A stretch of DNA of 64,000 bases. Source: Clostridium felsineum DSM 794. Its GTDB lineage: Bacteria; Bacillota; Clostridia; Clostridiales; Clostridiaceae. Below, piece by piece: positions 42,170 to 50,128 of this stretch. The number at the start of each line of letters is the position of its first letter. Position 1 is the first letter of the stretch. A program made the position numbers and the translations under genes. The notes below the pieces were generated by a model that did no database searches, was not told the DNA's origin, and was given only the letters and a program-made list of their open reading frames with translations. Location: assembly GCF_002006355.2 (NCBI RefSeq), contig NZ_CP096980.1, forward strand, positions 1,240,001-1,304,000, read 5' to 3'.

Positions 42170-43156
42170 TTATATCACCTCTTGAAAATTAAATTCTTCA
42201 TTTGTTAGTTTGAAATTATTCTTTATCCCATTTGTTGAATACACATTTTTGTTTCTTGTTATGAAAATACAATCTATGCCTTTAAGTGAATTTATTAAAT
42301 TTATACTATTAAGGACACCCATAATATAAAGACCTGTAGATAAGCCATCTCCATCTATTGATTTATCCGAAATTACAGTTACACTAACAACATCAGTGTC
42401 TTCTGGGTATCCAGTTTTTGGATTTATTATATGATGATAGTGTTTTCCATTAACTACTGAATATCTTTCGTAATTTCCAGAAGTTACTACTGATTTATCT
42501 TTTAGATTTAGTATTCCAATATATTCACCTCTTGTAGAGAAAGGATTCTGAACACCTATATTCCAGTTTTGTTTAGGAGCTTTTTGCCCAATTACAACAA
42601 TATTTCCACCCAAATCTATAATTCCCCGTTTTATCTTATGTTTATAGAAAACTTCCTTTATTTTGTCAGCAGCATATCCCTTTGCTATACCTCCTAAATC
42701 TATGCTTTGTCCATTATTTTTTAACATTATGGAAGAGTTTTTTTTATCAAGTATGAGGTCATTATAGTTTACAAGTTTTAGTACATTAGAGATTTCAGTT
42801 TTATTTGGAATTTTAAAATTTTCTTTTCCAATACTCCATAAGTTTACAAGTGGTTTTATGGTAGGATCAAAGTTTCCATTTGTTAATTTGCTATAGTATA
42901 TTGAACTTTCAATTAGAAAAAAGGTTTCAGCACTTAATTTTACAAAATTACTGTGGGCGTTTTTATTTATGTTTGAAACTTCACTAAAATCTTTAAAAGC
43001 TGAAAAAGTGTTATCTATTTTCTCTAAGGCTTCAATAGCTTCACTTATGGCAACTTCGCAGTTTTTGCCAAATGCAGTTAAATTTATTACAGTACCAAGA
43101 CAATAGAAAATTTTATTATAAGAAATATTAGGGGAAAATATATTTGTTAAAAACAT
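42170..43156 (-). CDS. apbE: FAD:protein FMN transferase (ApbE), second copy
   Basis: The product has 328 residues with the same motifs as the copy at 37734 (IDLGGIAKGYAADKIKEVF, IDLGGNIVVIG, HHIINPKTGYPEDTDVVSVTV), but clearly divergent from it. The ATG has an AGGAGG site at good spacing, so the absence of a signal peptide is real. It precedes the NapH-FMN gene with no gap (TAA then ATG) and should flavinylate its two SGAT sites. Having two ApbE copies, each beside its own target, suggests dedicated specificity. Confidence 0.93.
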   Translation of the reverse strand: MFLTNIFSPNISYNKIFYCLGTVINLTAFGKNCEVAISEAIEALEKIDNTFSAFKDFSEVSNINKNAHSNFVKLSAETFFLIESSIYYSKLTNGNFDPTIKPLVNLWSIGKENFKIPNKTEISNVLKLVNYNDLILDKKNSSIMLKNNGQSIDLGGIAKGYAADKIKEVFYKHKIKRGIIDLGGNIVVIGQKAPKQNWNIGVQNPFSTRGEYIGILNLKDKSVVTSGNYERYSVVNGKHYHHIINPKTGYPEDTDVVSVTVISDKSIDGDGLSTGLYIMGVLNSINLINSLKGIDCIFITRNKNVYSTNGIKNNFKLTNEEFNFQEVI

Positions 43157-43316
43157 ATTAGAACCTCCTGTAGAAATATATTAAATTACTGTAATTAGAA
43201 TAATATTAAAGTCTCCTTAGAATTAACTGAGAAAAGTATGAAAATATTATAAAAAGAAAGGGAATAAAAAATAAAAAAATATAAATAATCAAATTGAAGT
43301 AAGCTAATAAGGATAG

Positions 43317-43351
43317 ATGCTGCTAGGTGATAGAAGGTATATTAGCAGCAT
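43317..43351. repeat. Inverted repeat near the TauE gene end
   Basis: ATGCTGCTA (43317-43325) and TAGCAGCAT (43343-43351) flank an 17-nt loop. There is no T-tract on either side, so a terminator role for the minus-strand gene is uncertain. Confidence 0.4.
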
Positions 43352-43368
43352 TATAATATGGTAAGATA

Positions 43369-44088
43369 TTATTTAAATATACTTGATATGGAGGTGTACA
43401 AGCCTAATAAGATTATTAAATAAATAGTAATATTTCTAAATAGACGTTCATTAATTTTTGTTGATACTACTATGCCGATTAATACTCCAATTATGAGTGC
43501 TGGAAAATACAGTAATGTAAAGTGTATAACTGGAGTATTAATAATACCCTCTAAATAAAAGAGTATAATAGCAAAAATATTAGTAGCTAATCCAAAAAAA
43601 GTGAGATTTGCTCTAAACACATTTTTGTCTACATTTTGATTTGTTAAGAATAAAACTATAGGTGGTCCGCTAAGTCCAGCACTTCCATTTAAAATACCAC
43701 TTAAAATGCCAACTATTCCGTAAGATATTTTTTCATTTTTAAGTTTAATTTTGAAGTTTTTTAGCATAGCAAAGGCGGTAATAGCAATAACTAGACCTAT
43801 AATAATTTTTAAAACTGTAACATTCACATAGATAAGCATATATGTTCCTATAGGTGTTGCTATTATTGCAAAAATAACTAGATATATAACCTTTTTTAAG
43901 TCGATATATCTTCTTGATTTGTACAGAATAATAATATTTGTTAAAAGACTATAGATAACGATAATAGGGGTAATATTTCTAAGCTCAGGTATAAAAAAGG
44001 AAAGTAGAGGAACTGCGATTAATGCAAAACCAAAACCTGTAATACCTTGTGTAAATGAAGCAAGTAAAATTGAGAAAAAACTTAACAT
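43369..44088 (-). CDS. TauE/SafE-family permease (sulfite exporter-like)
   Basis: From the ATG at 44088 (GGTG upstream) the product has 239 residues and about seven to eight membrane helices. SFTQGITGFGFALIAVPLL at the N-terminus and the matching GILSGILNGSAGLSGPPIVLFL in the second half are the paired DUF81/TauE motifs. An ATG at 44100 is possible; the much longer upstream frame lacks a site. These carry sulfite, sulfonates or organic anions; substrate unknown. Confidence 0.88.
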   Translation of the reverse strand: MLSFFSILLASFTQGITGFGFALIAVPLLSFFIPELRNITPIIVIYSLLTNIIILYKSRRYIDLKKVIYLVIFAIIATPIGTYMLIYVNVTVLKIIIGLVIAITAFAMLKNFKIKLKNEKISYGIVGILSGILNGSAGLSGPPIVLFLTNQNVDKNVFRANLTFFGLATNIFAIILFYLEGIINTPVIHFTLLYFPALIIGVLIGIVVSTKINERLFRNITIYLIILLGLYTSISSIFK

Positions 44089-44204
44089 ATAGAACACCAT
44101 CCTAAACAATATACAGAAAACGTTTTCTATATATAGAATATAACTTACAAAATGATGTGTCAATATATAATGGTTCAATGATAGAAAGCCTTTTCTAATT
44201 TAAT

Positions 44205-44237
44205 AAAAACTATACATTTAAAATGTATAGTTTTTAT
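44205..44237 (-). terminator. Terminator after the histidine kinase gene
   Basis: A perfect 15-bp stem (44205-44219 with 44221-44235, one unpaired base) of AAAAACTATACATTT with T-rich ends; it also can act on the + strand. Confidence 0.8.
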
Positions 44238-44239
44238 TA

Positions 44240-45721
44240 TTAGAGCATTTTTAATTTTATATAGAAGGAAGTTCCATGACGAAGGGTACTTTTTGCAGAG
44301 ATTTCACCGCTATGACCTTCGATAATTGATTTTGCAATGGATAGTCCAAGTCCACAGCCTCCAGATGCCCTTGAGCGATGAACTTCACTTCTAAAAAATC
44401 TATCAAATATGTGAGCTAAATCTTCCTCTGATATGCCAACACCATTGTCTGATAACTTAAGGACAAGAAAATTATTTTCTGTATACAATGATATGGTTAT
44501 AATTCCGTTTTCTGGATCAGTGTAATTTATTGAATTTTGGACTATATTAAATATTACTTGTTTAATTTGATTTTTATTGCCCAAGAAATAAGTATTATTA
44601 TCATGTATATTAAGAATTAATTGTCTATTTGAAGCAAGAATTTTAAGTTGAGGATATATTTCTTCAATTATATTTTTCATATTTTGTTTAACCATTTCAG
44701 TGTATATACCTTTGTCTAATCTAGTCAGTGTTAAAAGATTATTAACTAATTCTGTTAACCTATTATTTTCTGTTAATATGGTGTTTAGAGCAAATTTTAA
44801 TTTCTCTTCATCCTTATAAGAACCCATAAGGAGAACTTCAACAAAACCACGTATAGATGTAAGAGGCGTTCTAAGTTCATGAGAAGCATCTGAAACGAAT
44901 TGTTGCATTTGCTTTTTTAATTGCTTCTCGCGATTGAAGGAACTTTCTATACCTGAAAACATAGTATTAAAAGCATTTGATAGCTGATTTATCTCAATTT
45001 GATTATTGTTTTCAGGAAGTCTTTTATTTAAATCGCCAATGGTAATATCTTTTAAAGTATCAGTTATATTAAATAGTGGTGTTAAAGTATGCTTAATTAG
45101 GCTGCCTCCGATTATGATACTTAAAATTAATATAAGAGTACAGGCTAATATATATATATAAAGCTGTTTGTACAATAAGGGTGATACAGAAGAAAAAGGT
45201 GTACTTAGTTGAATTAAGCCAGAGGGTGAATTAAGTTTTCCTATTTTACGCCATATAGTTATTTGTAAATCACCGTGTTTATTTTTTATTAAAGAATATC
45301 CATCCAAGTTTCCTTGCCTTTTTAAAATAAGCTTATATTCATGAGATGAAAGTTTGGGACCGTCAGGAGAAATTTTAGATGGAGGAGTGTCTGGAATGGA
45401 GTTTTTGTTATTAGTAAAGGCTAAGAGGGTATTTCCATCCTTATCGATAACTGATGCAGAGGTATTAAAATATATTGAATTCTTTAAAATAAAAAATAAG
45501 TTCTTTTTTAGGGTGCTTTCAGAATTTGTAGTATCTACTATATGGCATACATTACTTATTCGAGATTCTAAAAGCTGTTCTCTTGTTCTTATTAGGTATT
45601 GCTTTAGGAAAAAATATTGAAATATTTCCAAAATCACAAGAAAGCATACAAGAAGTAAAAACATTCTTCTTAAAAGCTGCCATTTTAAGCTTTTTTCTTT
45701 AAATATATGTGGTTTGTTCAT
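44240..45721 (-). CDS. Sensor histidine kinase (HAMP-HisKA-HATPase)
   Basis: The product has 493 residues. TM1 about 20-40, TM2 about 187-207 enclose an extracytoplasmic sensor of about 150 residues. HAMP about 208-262; H-box SDASHELRTPL with His281; N, G1 and G2 boxes (NIVQNSINYT, LSDNGVGISEEDL, GGCGLGLSIAKSII). It autophosphorylates and passes phosphate to the regulator encoded just upstream (4-nt overlap, ATGA). The sensed stimulus is unknown; cell-envelope stress or redox are options given the neighbours. Confidence 0.93.
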   Translation of the reverse strand: MNKPHIFKEKSLKWQLLRRMFLLLVCFLVILEIFQYFFLKQYLIRTREQLLESRISNVCHIVDTTNSESTLKKNLFFILKNSIYFNTSASVIDKDGNTLLAFTNNKNSIPDTPPSKISPDGPKLSSHEYKLILKRQGNLDGYSLIKNKHGDLQITIWRKIGKLNSPSGLIQLSTPFSSVSPLLYKQLYIYILACTLILILSIIIGGSLIKHTLTPLFNITDTLKDITIGDLNKRLPENNNQIEINQLSNAFNTMFSGIESSFNREKQLKKQMQQFVSDASHELRTPLTSIRGFVEVLLMGSYKDEEKLKFALNTILTENNRLTELVNNLLTLTRLDKGIYTEMVKQNMKNIIEEIYPQLKILASNRQLILNIHDNNTYFLGNKNQIKQVIFNIVQNSINYTDPENGIITISLYTENNFLVLKLSDNGVGISEEDLAHIFDRFFRSEVHRSRASGGCGLGLSIAKSIIEGHSGEISAKSTLRHGTSFYIKLKML

Positions 45722-46407
45722 TTTACTACCACCTTATAGCCTATACCTCTTATAGTACGAATTATTTTGTGGTCCTTATCTGAAATTTTATCCCTTAAGT
45801 ACCTTATATAGACTTCTATTATGTTTTTTTCTCCTGAAAAGTCGTAGCCCCATATTTTTTCTAATATTTGATCTTTACTTAAAGCTATATTGTTATTTAG
45901 AAGAAGATATTTCAGTAAATTATATTCTGTTGGAGATAAGGATAAAAGATTATTTAAATATTTAATTTCATGAGCCTTGTCATCTACAGAAAAAGGGCCA
46001 ATAATTGTCTTACTTGAAGTATTAGATAAGCTGCTTCTAAGCCTTGCGTTTATTCTAGCTAAAAGTTCTTTGAAGCTGAAAGGTTTTACCATATAATCAT
46101 CAGCACCAAGATCAAGTCCTAAAACTCTATCGTCAATTTCATCTTTAGCAGTAAGCATAATAATTGGAATATCTAAATCTTTTTTAATGAGAGAGCATAC
46201 TTCATAGCCGTTCATTAAAGGTAGCATTACATCTAAAATTATTAAGCTTGGATTTAAATTTTTTGTATTTTTTACAGCATCAAGTCCATTATAGGCAGTA
46301 TATACTTTAAAACCTTCTGCTTCTAGTCCCATTTTTAAAAATTCAACTATATGTTCCTCATCGTCTACCACCATTATAGAAAAGTTATGGTTATCAATTA
46401 AAGGCAT
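45718..46407 (-). CDS. OmpR/PhoB-family response regulator
   Basis: The product has 229 residues. Receiver: Asp15, Asp16, phospho-acceptor Asp59, a TAKD and a K in MVKPF. C-terminal winged helix (about 135-228) has SPTEYNLLKYLLLNNNIALSKDQILEKIW and RGIGYKVV. It controls transcription after phosphorylation by the kinase that follows. It is divergent from the DUF1002 gene at 46562, a natural target. Confidence 0.95.
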   Translation of the reverse strand: MPLIDNHNFSIMVVDDEEHIVEFLKMGLEAEGFKVYTAYNGLDAVKNTKNLNPSLIILDVMLPLMNGYEVCSLIKKDLDIPIIMLTAKDEIDDRVLGLDLGADDYMVKPFSFKELLARINARLRSSLSNTSSKTIIGPFSVDDKAHEIKYLNNLLSLSPTEYNLLKYLLLNNNIALSKDQILEKIWGYDFSGEKNIIEVYIRYLRDKISDKDHKIIRTIRGIGYKVVVK

Positions 46408-46561
46408 AATTAAGCCTCCTTATATACAAATCAAAATTTTAATTATATATTATAATATATCATAAAAAACATAGAATCAAATAACATTTATAGTTTGTAA
46501 TTTTGTATTTTATTATGTAATATATATAATAAGTCAAAAAATATATAAGGAGAGTTAGGAA

Positions 46562-47428
46562 ATGAAACTTAAGAGTATTAAGAATCTAATGATTATGTTT
46601 ATGGTTGCATCATTAATGATTGCTCTTCCTCTCAAAGCTAAGGCTGATGCTTTTACTAGTGTTACCTTAGGCGGAGATTTAACAGAAGAACAAAAACAAA
46701 GTATGTTAAAATATTTTGGAGTTACAAAGGATCAAGTTAATTTGGTACAAGTAAACATAGATGATGAGAAAAAATATTTAGGTAAAGTAGCTACAAAGGA
46801 ACAGATAGGTACAAAATCTATATCTTGTTCTTATGTTGAGCCAACAGAAAGTGGCGGTATAAATGTAACTACATATAATTTGTATTGGGTTACTTCAGAT
46901 ATGATAAAAAATTCACTTATTACAGCAGGAATAACAAATGCAAAGGTTAAGGCAGCTGCACCATTTAATGTATCTGGAACAGCAGCACTTACAGGAATTA
47001 TGGAAGGTTTTGAAGCTAGTAAAGGTGGAAATCAAATAAGTGAAGCAAATAAAGAAGCTGCAAACCAAGAATTAGTTACAACAGGAAATCTAGGACAAAA
47101 GATTGGTAAAGATAAAGCAGCAGGACTTATGAATGAGGTGAAAAAAGAGGTAGTAGAACAAAAACCTGAAAGTAAAGATGCAACTGAAAAAATAGTAAAG
47201 AATGTAGTAAATAATTATAATTATAATTTAAATGATAATGATGTGAAGAATATAACAAATGTAATGTATAAAATAAGTAATCTTAATTTGGATTATAGCA
47301 AAATAAAGGGACAACTTAACCAAGTAACTAATAAGTTAAAAAGTACATTAGAGAGTGATGAAACTAAAGGATTTTTGGCTAAAACATGGACTTCAATAAA
47401 AAATTTCTTTGGAGGACTTTTCAAATAA
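46562..47428 (+). CDS. Secreted DUF1002-domain protein
   Basis: The product has 288 residues with a signal peptide (about 1-29, LKAKADA cleavage region). DUF1002 begins with VTLGGDLTEEQKQSMLKYFGV and covers most of the protein, as in YpuA of Bacillus. The function is unknown; YpuA is reported to be linked to cell-wall stress regulation in Bacillus. It is transcribed divergently from the two-component system and is a plausible target. Its last part is Lys-rich and helical, ending with KTWTSIKNFFGGLF. Confidence 0.82.
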   Translation: MKLKSIKNLMIMFMVASLMIALPLKAKADAFTSVTLGGDLTEEQKQSMLKYFGVTKDQVNLVQVNIDDEKKYLGKVATKEQIGTKSISCSYVEPTESGGINVTTYNLYWVTSDMIKNSLITAGITNAKVKAAAPFNVSGTAALTGIMEGFEASKGGNQISEANKEAANQELVTTGNLGQKIGKDKAAGLMNEVKKEVVEQKPESKDATEKIVKNVVNNYNYNLNDNDVKNITNVMYKISNLNLDYSKIKGQLNQVTNKLKSTLESDETKGFLAKTWTSIKNFFGGLFK

Positions 47429-47447
47429 AACTATTATAAAATAACAA

Positions 47448-48323
47448 ATGAAAAAGGATTGGAAGAAAAAAATGGAAAAAGAATATTTGTACAGAAAGCA
47501 TTTAAGAAAACCAGGTTTATTTTTTGGAACTATAATTGGATTTTTTGCAGTAGTGTATATTGGAATGTTAGTAACAGCAGTATTAGTAGCAGGAGATGAG
47601 ATGAATGCTACAGCTATGGGAGCGCTTATTGGAATAGGTGTATTTATAATAGTGCTTTTGGGACTTGAATTTTTGTTACTTTATTTTATATTGTTTAGAA
47701 GATTTAAAAATATAAATATTAAAGTAAAAGATGATGAGATTATATATAAAAACCTTAAAGGTACAGCTACAATAAAATATGATGAAATAACAAAAATCAA
47801 GTTTCCTTCATTACCGTACATTGGTGGATGGGTTAAAATTATTTATGGAAATAAACAAAATATAAGGTTAACTGTAGTTGTAGAGAATATTGGTCATTTT
47901 ATCTTAGATTTAAAAAATAAAATGGATTCAATAGGAAAACAAGACGTGTATATAAGAAGAAGGATGTTTAGTTTCTATAAGACAGCAAAATATAGTGATT
48001 ACAGTTGGGAAAGATTGTATAAATACACTAAAAGAATAGGTCTTTTTATTCTTTTAAATCTTTTAGTATCAGTATTAATAGGAAAGCTTACAAGTAATAC
48101 GTCAGCTACGATTGCCACTAGTTTTTTGGCAGTATTTTGTCCTATTATTGTATACTTAATATGCGAAATAATTTTGGCAATAAAAGCAGCAGGAAAGTCA
48201 AAGGGAGAAGAGTTCTATGTTCCAGACAGAGATGAAGTCCTTGAAGGAAAGATATACAAATATGCTTTTGCCATATATTCAGTTTTATATATTATAATAG
48301 CCTTTTTAATTGGAAGAATGTAA
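47448..48323 (+). CDS. Membrane protein with a PH-like (bPH) domain
   Basis: The product has 291 residues. Two N-terminal helices (about 25-45, 62-85) are followed by a beta-rich PH-like region (about 90-160, IKVKDDEIIYKNLKGTATIKYDEITKIKFP), and two to three further helices (about 198-215, 222-245, 272-289). The exact start is uncertain: ATG 47448 has no clear ribosome site, while ATG 47472 has a weak GGAAG. It is 19 nt after the DUF1002 gene and probably shares its transcript. Role unknown. Confidence 0.65.
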   Translation: MKKDWKKKMEKEYLYRKHLRKPGLFFGTIIGFFAVVYIGMLVTAVLVAGDEMNATAMGALIGIGVFIIVLLGLEFLLLYFILFRRFKNINIKVKDDEIIYKNLKGTATIKYDEITKIKFPSLPYIGGWVKIIYGNKQNIRLTVVVENIGHFILDLKNKMDSIGKQDVYIRRRMFSFYKTAKYSDYSWERLYKYTKRIGLFILLNLLVSVLIGKLTSNTSATIATSFLAVFCPIIVYLICEIILAIKAAGKSKGEEFYVPDRDEVLEGKIYKYAFAIYSVLYIIIAFLIGRM

Positions 48324-48327
48324 TGTA

Positions 48328-48364
48328 AAATACTGGCGTACTAAAATTGTACGCCAGTATTTTA
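48328..48364. terminator. Bidirectional terminator
   Basis: A perfect 15-bp GC-containing stem (AAAATACTGGCGTAC) with a 7-nt loop lies between convergent genes. Confidence 0.88.
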
Positions 48365-50128
48365 ATTTTTACCCTCTTCAACTAGAGTTTTATAGTAACC
48401 TCCTTTCTTCATTAATTCATCGTGAGTACCAATTTCTGAAAGTTCGCCATTTTTTATAAATAGTATTTTGTCTGCGTTTCTTATAGTTGAAAGTCTGTGA
48501 GCAATTATAAAAGTTGTCTTATCTCTTGTAATATTTTCGATTGCTTTTTGAATAAGCTTTTCAGTATGGGTATCAATATTTGCTGTGGCTTCATCTAATA
48601 CAAATATTGAGGGATCATGGGCAATAGCTCTTGCAAAGGATAAAAGCTGTTTTTGACCAGCTGAGAAAGTTTTACCTCGTTCCATAACAGGCTCCTCAAG
48701 CTTTCTAGGCATCTTTTCTATAAAATTCTTAGCCATAGAAGATTCTATAGCTGAATTTATAAGGGTATCACTAATTTTATCATTAAGGGTTATATTATCT
48801 TTTATATTTCCAGAAAATAAAAATACATCTTGAAGTACTACAGCTACATTTTTTCTAAGATCAGAAGGTCTTATGGAATTTATGTTAATGCCATCTATTA
48901 AAATTTCACCTTTTTGAACCTTATAGAAACCACTTATAAGACTTATTATAGTAGTTTTACCAGCTCCAGTTTCTCCAACAAAAGCAGCAGTTTCGCCCTT
49001 ATCAATTTTAAAGTTTAAATCCTTTAGTATAAAATTTTTATTATCGTATGAAAACCAAACATTTTTAAATTCAACAGTTCCGTTAAGTTTTTTTATTGGG
49101 ATTCCAGCATCTAAATTTTCAAGTATATTTTTTTTATCTAAAAGTTCAAATATTCTATCTGCCGAAACAAGAGCAGATTGAATAGTAGTATAGTTATCAG
49201 CCAGGTCTGAAATAGGATCGAAAAATTGCCTTATATAACTTGTAAAGGCATATAAAACTCCTATTTGAAGTGTATGGTTTGCAATTTTATCTACTGAATA
49301 CCAAAGGAGTAGAGCAATAGATAGATTTTGAAATATGTTTGAAGCAGGACGAAGTATGCTGTTTAAACGTACTTGAAATAAGGTAGCATTAAAGTATTCG
49401 TTGTTCAAAGCTTTAAATTCTATTCTCTTTTCTTTTTCAGCAGTAAAAATTTGAATAAGCTTCATTCCAGATAGGCTTTCAGCCATAAAGCCATTAATTT
49501 TTCCAATAAGACTTTTCATTCTTTTAAAATTTCTCTTGATCTTTGTTTTTAGAGAAAAAATTAAAATAAACATAACAGGTATTACAGAAAAGGATACAAG
49601 TGATAACTTTATATTTAGTGAAAGCATGGCGTATATAATCCCAATTAGTAAAAATATATCTTGAAATAGACTTATAATTACATCTGTATACATTTCGCTT
49701 AAAGCTTCTACATCATTTGTTGCTCTAGTTATGAGACTTCCAGAAGAGGTCTTATCTAGGTAAGATAGTGGTAGAAGTTGTATAGTTTTAAATACAGAAC
49801 CCCTAAGATTTTTCATAATACTTTGTGCTGCAGAATTTATTAAATTAGCTTCACTTATTGAAAAAAATCCACCAAGGGCAACTACAATAAAGTATAGAAT
49901 TCCCATAGAAGTTATAGAGTGAAAGCCAATTTGAACTTTTCTACCCACTAAAAAATCATCTATTGAAACCTTTAATATGTAAGGTTTTAATAGCTCGGCA
50001 GAATTAACTAGAAGCACGCATATAATTGAAAGAAAGATTTTCTTCTTATAAGGTAAAGTTAGGAGAAGGAGTCTTTTAAGACTTTTTAACTTATTCTCTG
50101 TTTTCATATTGTTCTTTGTAGATGTCAT
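48362..50128 (-). CDS. ABC exporter half-transporter with consensus ATP site (heterodimer subunit)
   Basis: The product has 588 residues: six membrane helices (about 30-330) followed by an ATPase domain. Walker A is GETGAGKTT; signature SAGQKQ; Walker B ends in VLDEAT with a catalytic Glu. The ATG at 50128 has a strong AAGGAGG, so the 38-nt overlap with the upstream ABC gene is real and implies coupled translation. With that partner it forms a heterodimeric multidrug or lipid exporter of the BmrCD/LmrCD kind. Confidence 0.92.
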   Translation of the reverse strand: MTSTKNNMKTENKLKSLKRLLLLTLPYKKKIFLSIICVLLVNSAELLKPYILKVSIDDFLVGRKVQIGFHSITSMGILYFIVVALGGFFSISEANLINSAAQSIMKNLRGSVFKTIQLLPLSYLDKTSSGSLITRATNDVEALSEMYTDVIISLFQDIFLLIGIIYAMLSLNIKLSLVSFSVIPVMFILIFSLKTKIKRNFKRMKSLIGKINGFMAESLSGMKLIQIFTAEKEKRIEFKALNNEYFNATLFQVRLNSILRPASNIFQNLSIALLLWYSVDKIANHTLQIGVLYAFTSYIRQFFDPISDLADNYTTIQSALVSADRIFELLDKKNILENLDAGIPIKKLNGTVEFKNVWFSYDNKNFILKDLNFKIDKGETAAFVGETGAGKTTIISLISGFYKVQKGEILIDGININSIRPSDLRKNVAVVLQDVFLFSGNIKDNITLNDKISDTLINSAIESSMAKNFIEKMPRKLEEPVMERGKTFSAGQKQLLSFARAIAHDPSIFVLDEATANIDTHTEKLIQKAIENITRDKTTFIIAHRLSTIRNADKILFIKNGELSEIGTHDELMKKGGYYKTLVEEGKN

